From: Rhizophagus clarus
Lineage: Eukaryota > Glomeromycota > Glomeromycetes > Glomerales > Glomeraceae
Reading direction: 5' to 3'
Assembly: GCA_015698045.1 (NCBI GenBank)
Contig: BLAL01000043.1
Location: 186,001-250,000, forward strand
Length of the DNA: 64,000 nt
Below are positions 42,440 to 54,121 of this stretch, in pieces. The notes below the pieces were generated by a model, which was not told the DNA's origin, made no database searches, and was given only the letters and a program-made list of their open reading frames with translations. Position numbers and translations under genes: made by a program. The first letter of the stretch is position 1. Each line of letters opens with the position of its first letter.

Positions 42440-45400
42440 ATGTCCAACTCTCAAGCTATTGCCAAATCTGATAGAAGCATAACCAACTTGACCACAAGAA
42501 CAAGAACAAGAACTAAAGTATGCTGCTTCTGTAAAGAATGTAATGGAAAGTTGGTGGATCCAAGAACGAAAGCTTCGCATAAGTTAAAATATAATAAATC
42601 ATATGCGAATAATATTTTTAGTGACGATCAAGAAGCTGGGCTTTCTAATGTTAGGCCAAATGTTGACGATAATTATGCAATGGAGTATGAGCCATTGCTC
42701 GAGATGATCCCTTCTAATGCAAAGCAATCTGATGCTGTCGATAATAAAGCAATGGAGTATGAGCTATTACCCGATATACATGAATTGGCAAAATACAAGT
42801 CGTTAAAAAAAGGAAAATTATCTAATTTGGTTCTTGAAATTTAATACCAGATAATGAAAGAAATATGAATAATGATCAAGATAGAGATTCTGAAGACTAT
42901 GATGATAAAAATAGAGATTCTGAAAGTTATGAAGATGATAATGAAGATGGAGTTTCTGGAGGCTCTGAAGACGATGAAGAATATGGAGATTCTGAAGACT
43001 TTGATGATGATGATGAGGAAGAAGTCAATTTTGCGTCAAAAGATTTTGACGATGGTGAACCAAAACTTCCCAATATCGTCAATGATAATTATGTCTGGAT
43101 TATCTTATAGATATTACAATATCAACAACGATATAAACTTTCCAATGTTGCAATAGATTCTTTGTTTAAATTTATAAGATTTTTTCTTATAATGATCGAT
43201 GAAAATAAATTTCAGCTTTTCCTTCCTCCCTATATGTAGCCAAAAAAATATTGGGAATATCAACAAATATTATTAAATACGCTGCATGCAATAAATGTCA
43301 CAAATTGCATGACATAAAAGAAATATTAAACAAGACAGAAATCCCAACGTGTAATTTTATAAACTATCCAAATCATAGCAAAGAAAGATTTCGACAAAAA
43401 TGTAATAACCCTCTAGTCAGAAAAATAGATAGTAATAGAGATAATGGTAATAATCCAATTTACCGTCCAATAATGACATTTCCGTTAATTAACATTAAAC
43501 ACCAACTAACCCTATTTTTTGGTCGCAAAAATTTTGAGATCACATGTCGAAAGTGGGCAGAAAGACAAAATGAAACTGAAACCTTATTCGATATCTATGA
43601 TGGTGATGTTTGGAAAAATTTTACAGATGATAGTGAAGAACCATTTTTTACAAAAGAATCTGCCGATACTCATATCAGATTAATGCTAAATTTGGATTGA
43701 TTCCAGCCATTTATAAATTCGCAATATTCTGTTAGTGTTGTTTATGCCGTTATATGTAATTTACCCTGAAGCGAACGCTTCAAAACCCACAACATTCTCA
43801 CATTAGCAGTTATACCCGGTCCTAAAGAGCCAAAGCTATATGAAATAAACAATTACTTATATCTGATTATAAGTCAGCTAAATTGGTTATGGGAAGAATA
43901 TCATATACAAACCTACGAAAACAACAACTGTCATTTTATCCATAGCGCGATCATAGGTTGTGCCAGTGACGTTCCTGCTACCCGAAAATTATGTGGATTT
44001 ATATCAACTCGCATCGCATGTTATCGATGCTATAAATCTGCAAACTTGGTAAACAATCAACCCAATTTTGGGGGGTTTGAAGACATTGACGACTGGTTTG
44101 TTGAGATAGATATTGATGTAATAAGGGAAAAAGCAAGTGAATGGAAGAAATGCGCAACTAAAGAGTCGCGGAAAGCCCATATCTTCCAGTATCATGTTCA
44201 TTGGTCGGAGATATACCAATTGCTTTATTTTAATCCTGTGCGCTTTTGTGTAGTTGATCCCATGCACTGTTTTTTTCTTGGGGTAGCGAAGTGGATTGTA
44301 ATGAAGCTCTGGATCGGTGAAGGTATATTAAATGACGAAAAACTCAAAATAATGCAAGAGCGAGCTGACATGATAAAGTTTCCAAGTGACCTTGGTCATC
44401 ATCCCGTTAGAATAGCAACTGGTGATGGTTTTTCAAATTTTACGGCAGATATGTGGAAAACGTTTATTCTAATTTTTGCTATACCTATCACATGGAGCTT
44501 CTTAGGAGAGATCGATCAAAAAATCCTTGCTTATTTTGTGTGCGCTTGCAAGGTTCTAACAAGTCGTGCACTACAAAAAAGTGAATTAGATGAAGCATTT
44601 ACAAAGTTACTTGAGATGAACAAATTAATCGAAAAAAAATACGGACAAGAAAAAATAAGCCTAAACTTTCATTTATATCTTCACATATGTGAATGCGCTT
44701 TCGATTATGGACCTTTATCCTCATTTTAGTGTTTTAGCTTCGAAAGAATGAACGGAATTCTTGGTATGTATTTAATTTTACTGATTTGAAATCACATTAT
44801 CTTAAATTATAATAATAATTCGACCAATTTATTTAGGATCATATAAAAATAGCAAGCGTAACATTAAAACTGAATTAATAAAAGTCATGATCGAAAATTC
44901 CTTCCTCGACTATTTTCTCACGAATTGCGATGATAATATTTTAAATACCACTTTGGACATTATAAAACCTAAAAAATCTGCTGGCAGCCTTGCTGCACTT
45001 GACGACTTTACAAGCGACGAGTATCAAAATTTTCTAAGGCTTTCGCTTATTGAGGATGAATCGGCTTATGGAACAGAACGTTTTCCCAGGTTGTTAATAA
45101 AACCATACAAAGAAACTTGTCTTCCAAACTACATCTTGGACCGACTAGTAGAATTTTATGATAGTTTGTATAAAGAAAATTTCATCCCTATTTATTCTAT
45201 AACGGTTCCAAATAACGATATTGTTGTAAACTATAAAATTATACAATACGGTAGACTAAGAATCGGGACAGACATCTATGGTTCTGTTCAGGCAGCTCGT
45301 CATGAAAAATCTTCATATATATTAGCTCAATTTGTACAAGAAGATGGATCAATCGATATATACCCCGGTCAAGTTCAATTTTATTTTGAACATACTATTT

Positions 45401-45681
45401 ATTTAAAAAATTCACGATCATTAACTCATACATTAGCGTTAGTTAAATGGTACAGGCCTGTTCAAGATCACAGGACAAGATATTTTTGTCAAGTAGATGA
45501 CGACATAAAATCATGTAATATAGAATTATGGACAGATGAGTTTTATGATATGAGATGAGATAGTATTATACCAATACATCATATATTAGGAAAATTTATA
45601 AGATGTAATTTTAAAATTGGAACGAGAAAGATAAAAGAATATATGGCTGTGATTCCTTTAAATAAAAAAATTTTGTTTTAA
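42440..45681 (+). pseudogene. EnSpm/CACTA-type transposase, fragmented
   Basis: N-terminal piece from ATG 42440 (CCFCKECNGKLVDPRTKASH, a zinc-binding look) runs to 42844. A one-base shift leads to an acidic D/E/S linker (42865-43110). 43251 on carries NKCHKLHDIKE and CNFINYPNHSKERFRQKC (zinc-type C/H spacing). After several shifts come RKLCGFISTRIACYRCYKSA, FCVVDPMHCFFLGVAKWIVM (the DPMH block), GDGFSNFTADMWKTFILIF and LYLHICECAFDYGPLSSF, a TAG, CFSFERMNGILG, which is the hallmark of Tnp2/CACTA transposases. An intron-like gap (about 44764-44837) precedes 44887-45558. After TGA 45556-45558 the frame runs to 45681. Terminal CACTA repeats were not found. Confidence 0.7.
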
Positions 45682-46502
45682 AAACTTTATATAATATAAA
45701 ATGAATTATATGTAAAATCGGAATGGCAAATTTCAATTTTAGCATTTGTATTTGATTAAATTATAACTATCATTTTTTTTTGGCACAAGAATAACGATAA
45801 AGGTTACATATACCGTAATTAATTCTAACCATATGAGAAAATCAGATAATTCAGATACCTAGAGATCTTATTTTAAGCTGGTAAAGTCGTATTGCAAATC
45901 AGTTTTTCTTATATGATTGAAATAGTGTTATTACGGCATTACAATACAAGCACCATACTCTGTGATTAATAATTCTAATCGTGTAATAATTTTTGATATT
46001 AAATATTACATAAAGTATAAAACAATTATTAAAGAAAAAATTAACAAGAATAAATCTGGTAGATCAGTTGTAGATCAAATACGTTATTTTTTTGGAACTT
46101 TTCTTTCACGCTAAAGTGGCTGTATTATTACTATATCTGGCATATTGGCAGGTAACTACCGCTTATGAATGGGCTTATCCATCATGTATATTGTTTATAT
46201 TAGGTAGCATTGCAGGGTGTAAAAAATTTTCTCGTATGTTATATTTTCTCGTGAGAAAAAAAATATGAATTTATATATAGAGAGCCTTAGTTTCTCTCAT
46301 AAAATAACACTTTATTACCACGTAATTTTATAAATCATCATCACTTCATTTTCTTGCGTAAAGTTTTTATATTTTATTTCTTTTTTGTTTTTCGTCCTCC
46401 TAGACATACAATATCTGCTCACGTCCCCTATTATAAATAATAACGAAAGATTTCAAAGGAGTACACATTCACGTCCCTATTCTAAATAACAACAAAAGAC
46501 TT
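45682..46502. other. Spacer, possibly remnant of an element end
   Basis: No gene. GGCATATTGGCAGGTAACTA near 46140 and a hairpin-like TTTTCTCGTATGTTATATTT near 46235 stand out but were not identified. TATATATAGAGAG near 46275 could be a promoter for the next entry. Confidence 0.3.
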
Positions 46503-47044
46503 TTGGCATACCAAAGAAGTACACTCACAGCTTTCGGTATATCGATTAACGAGCATATAATGATTACGGTTATCGATAAAGATAAAGATAAAGATAAAGA
46601 TAGTGATGTTGAAGATTTTGAACTTATTAATTGTAATAGAGTAGGGATTTCTTACGGAAAGCTAAAACAACTCCACAATGTATCAATGTTAGCTCTGAGT
46701 AACGTAACAAAAATTATTCCCTACCTCTCACTGTCAACATCTTCTTCATCGGTATCGCCAAGAATTTTGTATTCTTCAAAGGATGTGTTAATATCCGTTA
46801 CAAATAACAATTGGATAATCCCATACAATCAATATAAGAGGCCTGTAAAATTTGTAAGTATTTTGGCCATTCTGTAAAAAATTGCCCCAATTTAAAATCG
46901 CAGTATCGATGGAGTAATTATTGTTTACGGTATTGGAAGCCTGGACATAATATCAGCGAATGTAAAAATAAACCAGAGGTCGTGCCATTTAACGAGGAAT
47001 TTTGTTCTTCGGAAGAGATTGTAAATTTTTTGATTTATAAATAG
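46503..47044 (+). pseudogene. CCHC zinc-knuckle protein relic
   Basis: An open frame from ATG 46503 (MAYQRSTLTAFGISINEHIM, a KDKDKDKDKD run, SLSTSSSSVSPRILYSS) reaches 46877. From about 46853, in another frame, the text becomes CKYFGHSVKNCPNLKSQYRW and YCLRYWKPGHNISECKNKPE, two zinc knuckles in which one cysteine each has changed (to F and Y). It ends at TAG 47042-47044. A frameshift plus the lost cysteines suggest decay. It may derive from a retroelement Gag or a nucleic-acid-binding host protein. Confidence 0.5.
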
Positions 47045-48176
47045 TTAATTTTTTTTTTTTTTTAGAAAAATTAGTTTAATTTTTTTTTTTTCTCTTACGA
47101 AATTTACCATGGGTTGCTGGTAGCAGTGGTGAATTTCGAAAGTTTATCTGGGCCATGGTGGCAGGATGAACTTTCTTTTTTGTTATATGAAATATTTTTC
47201 AATTTTTTACATTCCTAATAAAGAGTTAACAGACATTTTTTGAATATTATCTTAAATGCCAAATTGATATGATGATAATGTTAATTAAATTCATATTGCA
47301 GAAAATATAAAAAAAGGCTGTTTAAAAATCTAAGGTTTCTGTTAAGATTGTTTATTTCTTTACTATAAAAATGCTGATCAATAAATTACTTTCTAAAAAA
47401 TTTCAGTTCAGTAAAATTATTAATTTGTATAATAAATTCCTTTTATTCAGCAATAAATTTTGAAGTTCAAATAATTTTGACTTTTAATTTTAATTTATAA
47501 ATATCCAGCATGTTCAAAGCACGCCTTAGCAAAATTTTTGCCAATTGTCATAAAAGGTAAAAATCGGCCGCTAAAATCAGTTTTTCTGACTGTTAAATCA
47601 GAATATAACAAAAATTGGCAATAAGCACAATTTGGCATGTCCTATATCGAAATTGGCAAGGCTATTTTAAATAGAGTAAAATCTGATTTTTTTTTCATTT
47701 GACCTGTGTAAAAATCAGCCACTAAATTCGGCATTTCTGATTTTTAAATCGAAATATAACAAAAATTGGCAAAAATAGAGATGGCTATACTAAAATAAAC
47801 AAAATTCGGCATGTCCTATATTGAAATTGGCAAGGCTATTTTAAATAGAGTAAAATCTGATTTTTTTTCATTTGACCTGTGCCAGTTCAATATAAATCTG
47901 CTTCACAATAAATGAATATTCCTAATACATTAATATCTTTAATCGTTTAATCAGATTTATAAATTTTTAAGGTTTTTCTTTAATACTCAGTTATTTTTAG
48001 CAAAATTTTATCTAATCTTGAGAAAAAAGTGTACAAGTTAGTCAGATATGAATTTTTACATAACAGGATCCTAAACAATACCAATATAACTTACAAATGA
48101 TCTGTATGTGTTTACTATTAACTTTACACAACTTTTTTTCATAATAATGCTACACAAACTTATATTTTAATTAGGG
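47045..48176. other. Spacer with a tandem duplication
   Basis: 47100-47145 has an imperfect hairpin (CGAAATTTACC ... GGTGAATTTCG). 47540-47885 is a tandem duplication (next entry). No gene. Confidence 0.4.
47540..47885. repeat. Two tandem copies, period about 175 bp
   Basis: Both copies contain GGCATGTCCTATAT, GAAATTGGCAAGGCTATTTT and CATTTGACCTGTG in the same order (about 47632 and 47811). The CGGC/TTGGCA-rich words resemble 36095-36480. Confidence 0.7.
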
Positions 48177-48420
48177 CAGTGATATATATTAGCTAATATT
48201 TTAAAGGGTAAAGGGGTAAGTAAAAATCTTAGATTATATAATTTTTAAAAAAATATACCATATATTATGAACCACAGTACCCTAGGTATCTTGCAAATTT
48301 TGGGAGTTTTGGCCTGTACCCAGGGGTACTATACATAGGTGAATACTATACATAGAGGGGGTACAAAATTTTTAAAATACCTGGGATACATGCCATGTAT
48401 AATACCCGAGTTTAATTAGA

Positions 48421-48905
48421 TTGGTGAAATATTAAAACTGACTGTTCTGGCATTTTTATATGTAAAGTAAAAAAAAATGCAGTAACTGATTGTTTTGGCG
48501 TTTTTATATATATAAAAATGCAAAAAAAAATACTGAAACTGACTGTTCTGGTGTTTTTTATATGTAAAGTAAAAAAAACGCTGAAACTGACTGTTCTGGC
48601 ATTTTTTATATATAAAGTAAAAAAAACACTGAAGCTGATTGTTCTGGTATTTATATATATATAAAAACGCAAAAAAATGCCAAAACTGACTGTTTTGGCA
48701 TTTTTTATATGTAAAGTAAAAAAAATGCCAAAACTAATTATTCTAGCATTTTTATATATATAAAAACGCAAAAAAAATGCCAAAACTGACTATTCTGGCA
48801 TTTTTTATATGTAAAGTAAAAAAACGCTAAAACTGATTGTTCCAGCATTTTTATATATATAAAAATGCAAAAAAAATGCTGAAACTGACTGTTCTGGCAT
48901 TTTTA
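48421..48905. repeat. About nine copies of a 55-60-bp hairpin unit
   Basis: The unit is AACTGACTGTTCTGGCATTT, TTTATATGTAAAGTAAAAAA, ATGCC. GGCATTTTT and AAAAATGCC are complementary, so each copy can fold. Open frames over it on the minus strand are by-products. Confidence 0.8.
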
Positions 48906-49046
48906 TATATCTGGAATATACATTATATATAAACCTAGTATTATACCCTGGGTATTTTACAAAATTTTAAGCTTTAAATTAGAATTCTCTATATAAAGTA
49001 CCCAGGTACTTTAAAATTCTAGCAATTTTTTTAAGGGGGGTATAGG

Positions 49047-50035
49047 GCTCTGATCAGTTCGGTTCAGTTCAGTTTTTGCAAAAACTAATACTGAACCAAA
49101 TTAATCAGTATCGGTATTAATGATTACCGAAACCGATCGGTAATTACCAAAAACTGAACCGATTTACCAAACATTTTTAGTAAAAAAACGTTTCGCAACG
49201 TTTAGCAAAAAAAAGTTGCGAAACAATTTTTTCTTATCAAATCATCTATAAAAAAATGTTTTGCAACATTTTTTTATTAAAGTGACAAAAAAAAATGTTG
49301 CGAGACATTTTTTTTATATTAAATCATTTTATAAAAACGTTTCACAACGTTTTTAAATAAAAAGGAAAATAACGTTGTGAAACGTTATTTTCTATATTAA
49401 ATTTCTGATGTAAAAAATGTTTCGCAACATTTTTTACAAGTTTCGCAAAAATAACGTTGCGAAACATTATTTTTTTTATATCAAACATTTATGTAAAAAA
49501 TGTTTCACAACATTTTTTACAATGTTCGCAAAAATAACGTTGCGAAACATTATTTTTTATATTAAATTGTTTATGTAAAAAACGTTTCACAACATTTTTT
49601 ACAAGTTTCGCAAAAATAACATTGCGAAATATTATTTTTTATCAAATCATTTATGTAAAAAACATTTCGCAACATTTTTTACAATGTTCGCAAAAATAAC
49701 GTTGCGAAATGTTATTTTTTATCAAATCGTTTATATAAAAAATGTTTCACAACATTTTTTACAAGTTCCACAAAAATAACGTTGCAAAACGTTATTTTTT
49801 ATATCAAACATTTATGTAAAAAATGGTTCGCAACGTTTTTTTTTTAACTACATTATTTAATAAAAGACGTTTTTCTTATAAAAAAAATGTTTTTATTATC
49901 GGTAAATTGGTTTGGTAAATCGCAAAACTGATACCGAAACTGAAAGTTTCAGTTCGATAAATCATAAAACTGAAACCGCTCTGATACCGAAACCAGTTGG
50001 TACGGTTCAGTAATTACTGAAACTGATCGGAGGTA
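49047..50035. repeat. Possible nested unit with inverted subterminal motifs
   Basis: The left side has CTGATCAGTTCGGTTCAGTT and GATTACCGAAACCGATCGG. The right side has CTGATACCGAAACCAGTTGG and GGTTCAGTAATTACTGAAAC then TGATCGGAG. The motifs occur in inverted orientation at both ends around the array 49189-49840. Confidence 0.4.
49189..49840. repeat. Array of CGTTTCGCAACG / CGTTGCGAAACG inverted pairs
   Basis: About six to seven units of roughly 110 bp. Each contains AACGTTTCGCAACGTT-like and its reverse complement AACGTTGCGAAACGTT-like, separated by short AT spacers. Each unit, and neighbouring units, can form strong stems. Copies differ mainly by CG to TG or CA. Confidence 0.8.
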
Positions 50036-50289
50036 CTATGCATAGAGGGGTACTGTGATCCGTAATATATGGTAATTGGTTGTATATAATCATCAAGATA
50101 TCTTACCTGAGGATGAAGGGATAAGCACCTATAGTAAAAAAATATTAGTTAATATATATCACTATCCTTAAAAAAAAATTTTGTAAAATTTAGAAAAAAT
50201 TCGTTAATATTATAATGAATTATTTGATATAAAGGCAGGATTATGTAGGATTCTAAATATCTCTCATTTAAGTCAGATATGATGTATAG

Positions 50290-50590
50290 TAAAATTTTCT
50301 ATTTAGGATATTTTGGTCAATATTAATGCTATCAATACAATATTTATACCATTAGATTCATTTCATTGTGATGAATCTAATGATATAAATTTTATTAATA
50401 TCCAATCAATAGATTTTTTAAATACAGGTGTATGTAGAATATGAAATTTTTAAAAATACCTCTGAAATAAACAACTTTTTAAAAATTTTATATGATCAAT
50501 AAGCAAACTCAACCCCTGACCTATTTATATATAGTTCAGGATCCCGATTATATGACTTGCCAATCTAATCAGATAATCTGAATATCTAAT
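50290..50590 (-). repeat. Dispersed repeat, copy B (inverted copy of 5880-6130)
   Basis: Reading the minus strand from 50590, the order is GAACTATATATAAATAGGTC, TTTGCTTATTGATCATATAA, CAGAGGTATTTTTAAAAATT and GATTGGATATTAATAAAATT. This parallels copy A closely. It lies just outside the element ending at 50164. Confidence 0.7.
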
Positions 50591-50625
50591 TTTTTTTTTA
50601 ATTATTTATCAGTTTATTTTTATAG

Positions 50626-51020
50626 TGTTTCTGAATGAAAAGCATGACCAGACTTTTGAAATTAAGGTAAGGGAGGGTAGGGGAAGTGTTTTTCAGTATT
50701 TTTTTTAATTAATTAATTATTTATTTTTTTTTCTTTTTTGTAGTGTTGCCAGACAAAAAGTACGACTGGACTTTTGGAATTAAAGTAAGAGAGGATGGGA
50801 AAAGTATTTTTTAGTATTTTTTTTAACTAATTAATTAATTATTTTTTTTCTTTTTTGTAGTGTTGCCAGAAGAAAAATACAATCAGATTTTTAGAATTAA
50901 GATAAGGGAGAATGGGAGAAGTGTTTTTTGGTATTTTTTTTTAACTAATGAATTAATTATTTTCTTTTCTTTTTTGTAGTGTTGACGAATGAAAAACATG
51001 ACTGAACTTCTGGAATTAAG
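50626..51020 (+). repeat. Four tandem exon-like units of exactly 41 nt with splice signals
   Basis: Pieces 50626-50666, 50744-50784, 50861-50901 and 50980-51020 start 117-119 bp apart. Each is preceded by a pyrimidine tract ending TAG. Three are followed by GTAAGG, GTAAGA or GTATTA; the third has ATAAGG, a lost donor. They encode related 13-residue peptides (FLNEKHDQTFEIK, LPDKKYDWTFGIK, LPEEKYNQIFRIK, LTNEKHD-stop-TSGIK). As 41 is not a multiple of three, splicing them in series would shift frame each time. Confidence 0.65.
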
Positions 51021-52329
51021 GTATTAAAAACTCATGAAAAAGAATAATAAAAATAAATAAATTTGGTTTAAAATACTGAATAAAAATGAAAAAATAAATA
51101 AAATAAAATAAATTTTGGTAAATACTAAATAATTTACATTTATCAAAATTAGTATTTTTTAAAAATAAATCCATATATATCTATTATGAATTCTACATAA
51201 ATATAATATGTAAATTACTCCTAAATTGATCAATCTATGCAAACTCAATTTGTGGATTTAAAAAGTAACTTCATATAAACTTTACGCAAATCTATATGTG
51301 AGTTATATTAGTATTATTCGAAATCCTAACATAACCAGTTATTATTTGTAATACACATTAAGCTACATCTTTGTTTATACTCAAATTAATAATAAATCAG
51401 TTAATTATAGTATAAAAAATCTGTATACAGAAATGATATGTTTTATATATAATTATCATATATTTTTATAGATTCTGTATAACAATTCTATATATTTAAT
51501 ACACAATTTATTTTTGAATATTTTTTCAAAAAATTAATATATACAGAATGTATACGCCTATACGAAATTTATACAGAATTTTTAAATTTAATAATTTTAT
51601 TATCAGATATCATAATATGGGATCATGTGATTATTGTTTTATTATGATATGTTTTTTGTTTCTCTCCTTATTTTTTATTTATACCCTCCTTTTTTTTATT
51701 TTCCATATTTTTTTTTTTCTTTCAGTTTTCTCTAACTTTCTTTTAAAAAAAATTTTTTTTCTCTTGATTTTCTTTTTATCCACTACTCCTTTTTTTTAAT
51801 AAAAAATAATAAGTTTTTTCTTCTATTTTACTTTTTATTCCAATCCTTCTTTTTAAAAAAAAATTTTTTTTCACTTTTTTTTAATAAAGTTTTGTTTTTA
51901 GTTCTTTCTATTTTTCATTTCTTATTTTTCTTTTTCTTTATTTTCCTCAACTTCATTAAAATTTTTTTTTGTTTTTATTATTCATTTTTTACCTATACAC
52001 CTTACTCCCCTTTTTTTTGTAAAGTATTTTTTTTTCATTAAAGATAATTTTTTTACATTATAGAGTGAAAGTCTATTTCTTTTTAAAGATCAGATTCAGG
52101 TTTTTTTTCTTTTTGTAAGTTAGTTCATTCTTTTTTTTTGTAAAACGCTTCAAAGACTTTTTATTTTTTGTAGATTAATACTGGATTTTTTTACTTTTAT
52201 AGGTAAATTACAGTAGTTTCTCTTTTTGTAATAAATCAGTTTTAGACTTCTTTTTCTCTGTTATAGGTCAGTTCTTCTTATAAGTTATTTTCTTTTCACA
52301 GGTTAATTTTTTTTCTTCATGGGTTGATT
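51021..52329. other. AT-rich then T/C-rich low-complexity tract
   Basis: 51021-51640 has no features. 51640-52329 is pyrimidine-rich (TTTTTTCTTT runs) with scattered AG|GT-like exon cues, e.g. near 52060-52130. The open frame at 51548-51799 is F/L-rich low complexity and is not called. Confidence 0.4.
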
Positions 52330-52490
52330 ACTTTCTTTATAAATTAATTTTTTTCTTTATAAATTAATTTTTTTCTTTATAAGTTAATTTTTTTCTTTAT
52401 AAGTTAATTTTTTTCTTTATAAGTTAATTTTTTTCTTTATAAATTAATTTTTTTCTTTATAAGTTGATTTTTTTCTTTACAGGTTGATTT
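52330..52490. repeat. 20-bp minisatellite, about eight copies
   Basis: Unit AAGTTAATTTTTTTCTTTAT, with AAATTAATT or AGGTTGATT variants. Confidence 0.85.
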
Positions 52491-53077
52491 ATTTTTTTAT
52501 GAGTTGATTTCTTTTTGTAAATTATTTTTTTCATGTTTTTTTTATAAGAATGCCAACTCTTAAAGACTAGCATAAAATAATTACTGTAGGTATAGGTAAA
52601 ATTTGGTTTTTAATAGAGTTAAAGAAATATAATAAGAAATGAAATATTTATATTAAATAAAATATTATTTATTTATTTATTATTTAAATATTGATAATAA
52701 AACATATTCAATGAAAATACTATTATTTAAAAATTAAAATTAAATAAAATTTACACAGGTCGAATGATGTTAAATCAGCTATCAATCAGCTATCAATCGG
52801 CCATCAGGATTGATGAACAGTCAAATGAATTGATATTCAATCGGCAATAAATCGTATTATCTAATTGATGCTGGATGATGTCAAAAATCAGCACCAAATC
52901 AGGTTGCCAATTGAAAGATTAATGATAGTCAATTGATGGTCAATTGATGGTTGATTGATGGTTGATTGATTGTCAAATTATGGTCAAATTATGGTCAATT
53001 GATGGTCAATTAATGGTTGAAAAACCAATTTTTATAGAATCATATAATGAATAATAAAATTTATTATAATACATAAT
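52491..53077. other. AT-rich spacer with TCAATTGATGG repeats
   Basis: 52750-53020 repeats GGTCAATTGAT and GGTTGATTGAT units (11-12 bp), similar in style to CAATCAGTTATCAATCA text at 60030-60230. No gene. Confidence 0.45.
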
Positions 53078-53093
53078 ATTTAGAATTACAAAT

Positions 53094-53686
53094 TTTTTTT
53101 TTTTTTAACTTTAAAGGCGTTGAAGCCGCACTCTGTTTTATTATATAAAATGAGGGTACATTAACGTACCACTAGAATACAATTAACGTTGCTTCAAGCC
53201 ACAAAGGACCTGTCTTACTATCCGCCTGAAACATTAATTACTAATATAAGGGAATAAAGGGAACGAAAAAGAAAAAAGGAATATTGTAGAAAATAAACTA
53301 CTCTAAAACAACTAACCAGCTAGGAATAACCATCTATCTATGACTAACTTTCTGTTTCTAGTATGCTAGCAACATAAACTAATAAGCTGTTCCAGCAAGT
53401 ACTTGATTTTCACCTTTTTAAGATTACCCAGGTGCCCATTGCCAGACTTGCGTGGTTCCTTGTTCGTGTTAAAAGAAGTTGAACGTCCTGAGGGTTTCTG
53501 AGACTGCGCGAGATTAAGCGAGTTAGTATTATTTTCATGATTGTTATTGTTATGTGACTTGTGTGACCCAAGAGGCGTGCGATTTGATCCAGTAACCACC
53601 GGAGAGGAGCCTGCCTTCTTGTGGGAAGAGGAGTTTGAGCCTGAGCCTGTAGTCTTAGGCTGTCATCTTGACGAACGGAAGGATGG
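53094..53686 (-). mobile_element. Poly(A) retroposon, minus strand, with 16-bp target duplications
   Basis: The sequence is clearly more GC-rich than its surroundings. It begins on the plus strand with a T-run (poly(A) on the minus strand) and has a minus-strand AATAAA about 25-30 nt before the tail. It is flanked by identical ATTTAGAATTACAAAT (53078-53093 and 53687-53702). The minus strand has a coding end: TGSGSNSSSHKKAGSSPVVT, GSNRTPLGSHKSHNNNN, SLNLAQSQKPSGRSTSFNTN and KIKYLLEQLISLCC to a stop at 53366. That fits a 5'-truncated copy of an mRNA or a LINE 3' end. No reverse transcriptase is present, so the parent is elsewhere. Confidence 0.8.
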
Positions 53687-53702
53687 ATTTAGAATTACAA
53701 AT

Positions 53703-54121
53703 AAAATACATAGTATCTTTATTTATATTAATAAGTATTTAAAATAAAAACATTCATTATCTGTTATAATAATATGTTAGTATATGATTAATAAAGTTAG
53801 TAATATTTAATAAATAAATAGTAAAGTGTAAATATAAAAAGTTAGTAATAATTATAATAAAATACACAAATACAAAAAGGTAGTATTATGAAGAGTTTGA
53901 TAAAATTTATAAAAAAAAAAAGAAAAAAATACGTGATGATGTTAGTAAAATATAAAAAAAAGAATAACATTAGTAATATTAAAAAAAGGTAAAGTTAATA
54001 TAATAAAATAAAATATAGTTAGTAAACAAAAATACAATAATTAATATACCTGTAAAATGTAATGAGAGTAAGAAGAAAACAGAAAAGAAAGAGTATATAT
54101 TTTTTGAAAAGAAAAATTGTT
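53703..54121. other. AT-rich spacer
   Basis: No gene. Ends close to the inverted repeat at 54122. Confidence 0.35.

Larger units (their letters stand above)
48177..50164. mobile_element. Inverted-repeat element (about 2 kb) carrying two hairpin arrays
   Basis: The left end CAGTGATATATATTAGCTAA at 48177 matches, read inward from 50164, TAGTGATATATATTAACTAA. A second matching block further in is ACCATATATTATGAACCACA with CAGTACCC, against ACCATATATTACGGATCACA with CAGTACCC on the other strand. Spacing between blocks is similar, so the inverted ends are about 110 bp with a divergent middle. There is no transposase. The interior is two tandem arrays plus a possibly nested unit (49047-50035). Confidence 0.55.

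Noticed and set aside
48412..48783. Minus-strand 123-codon frame
   Set aside because: Hairpin array read through; no domain.
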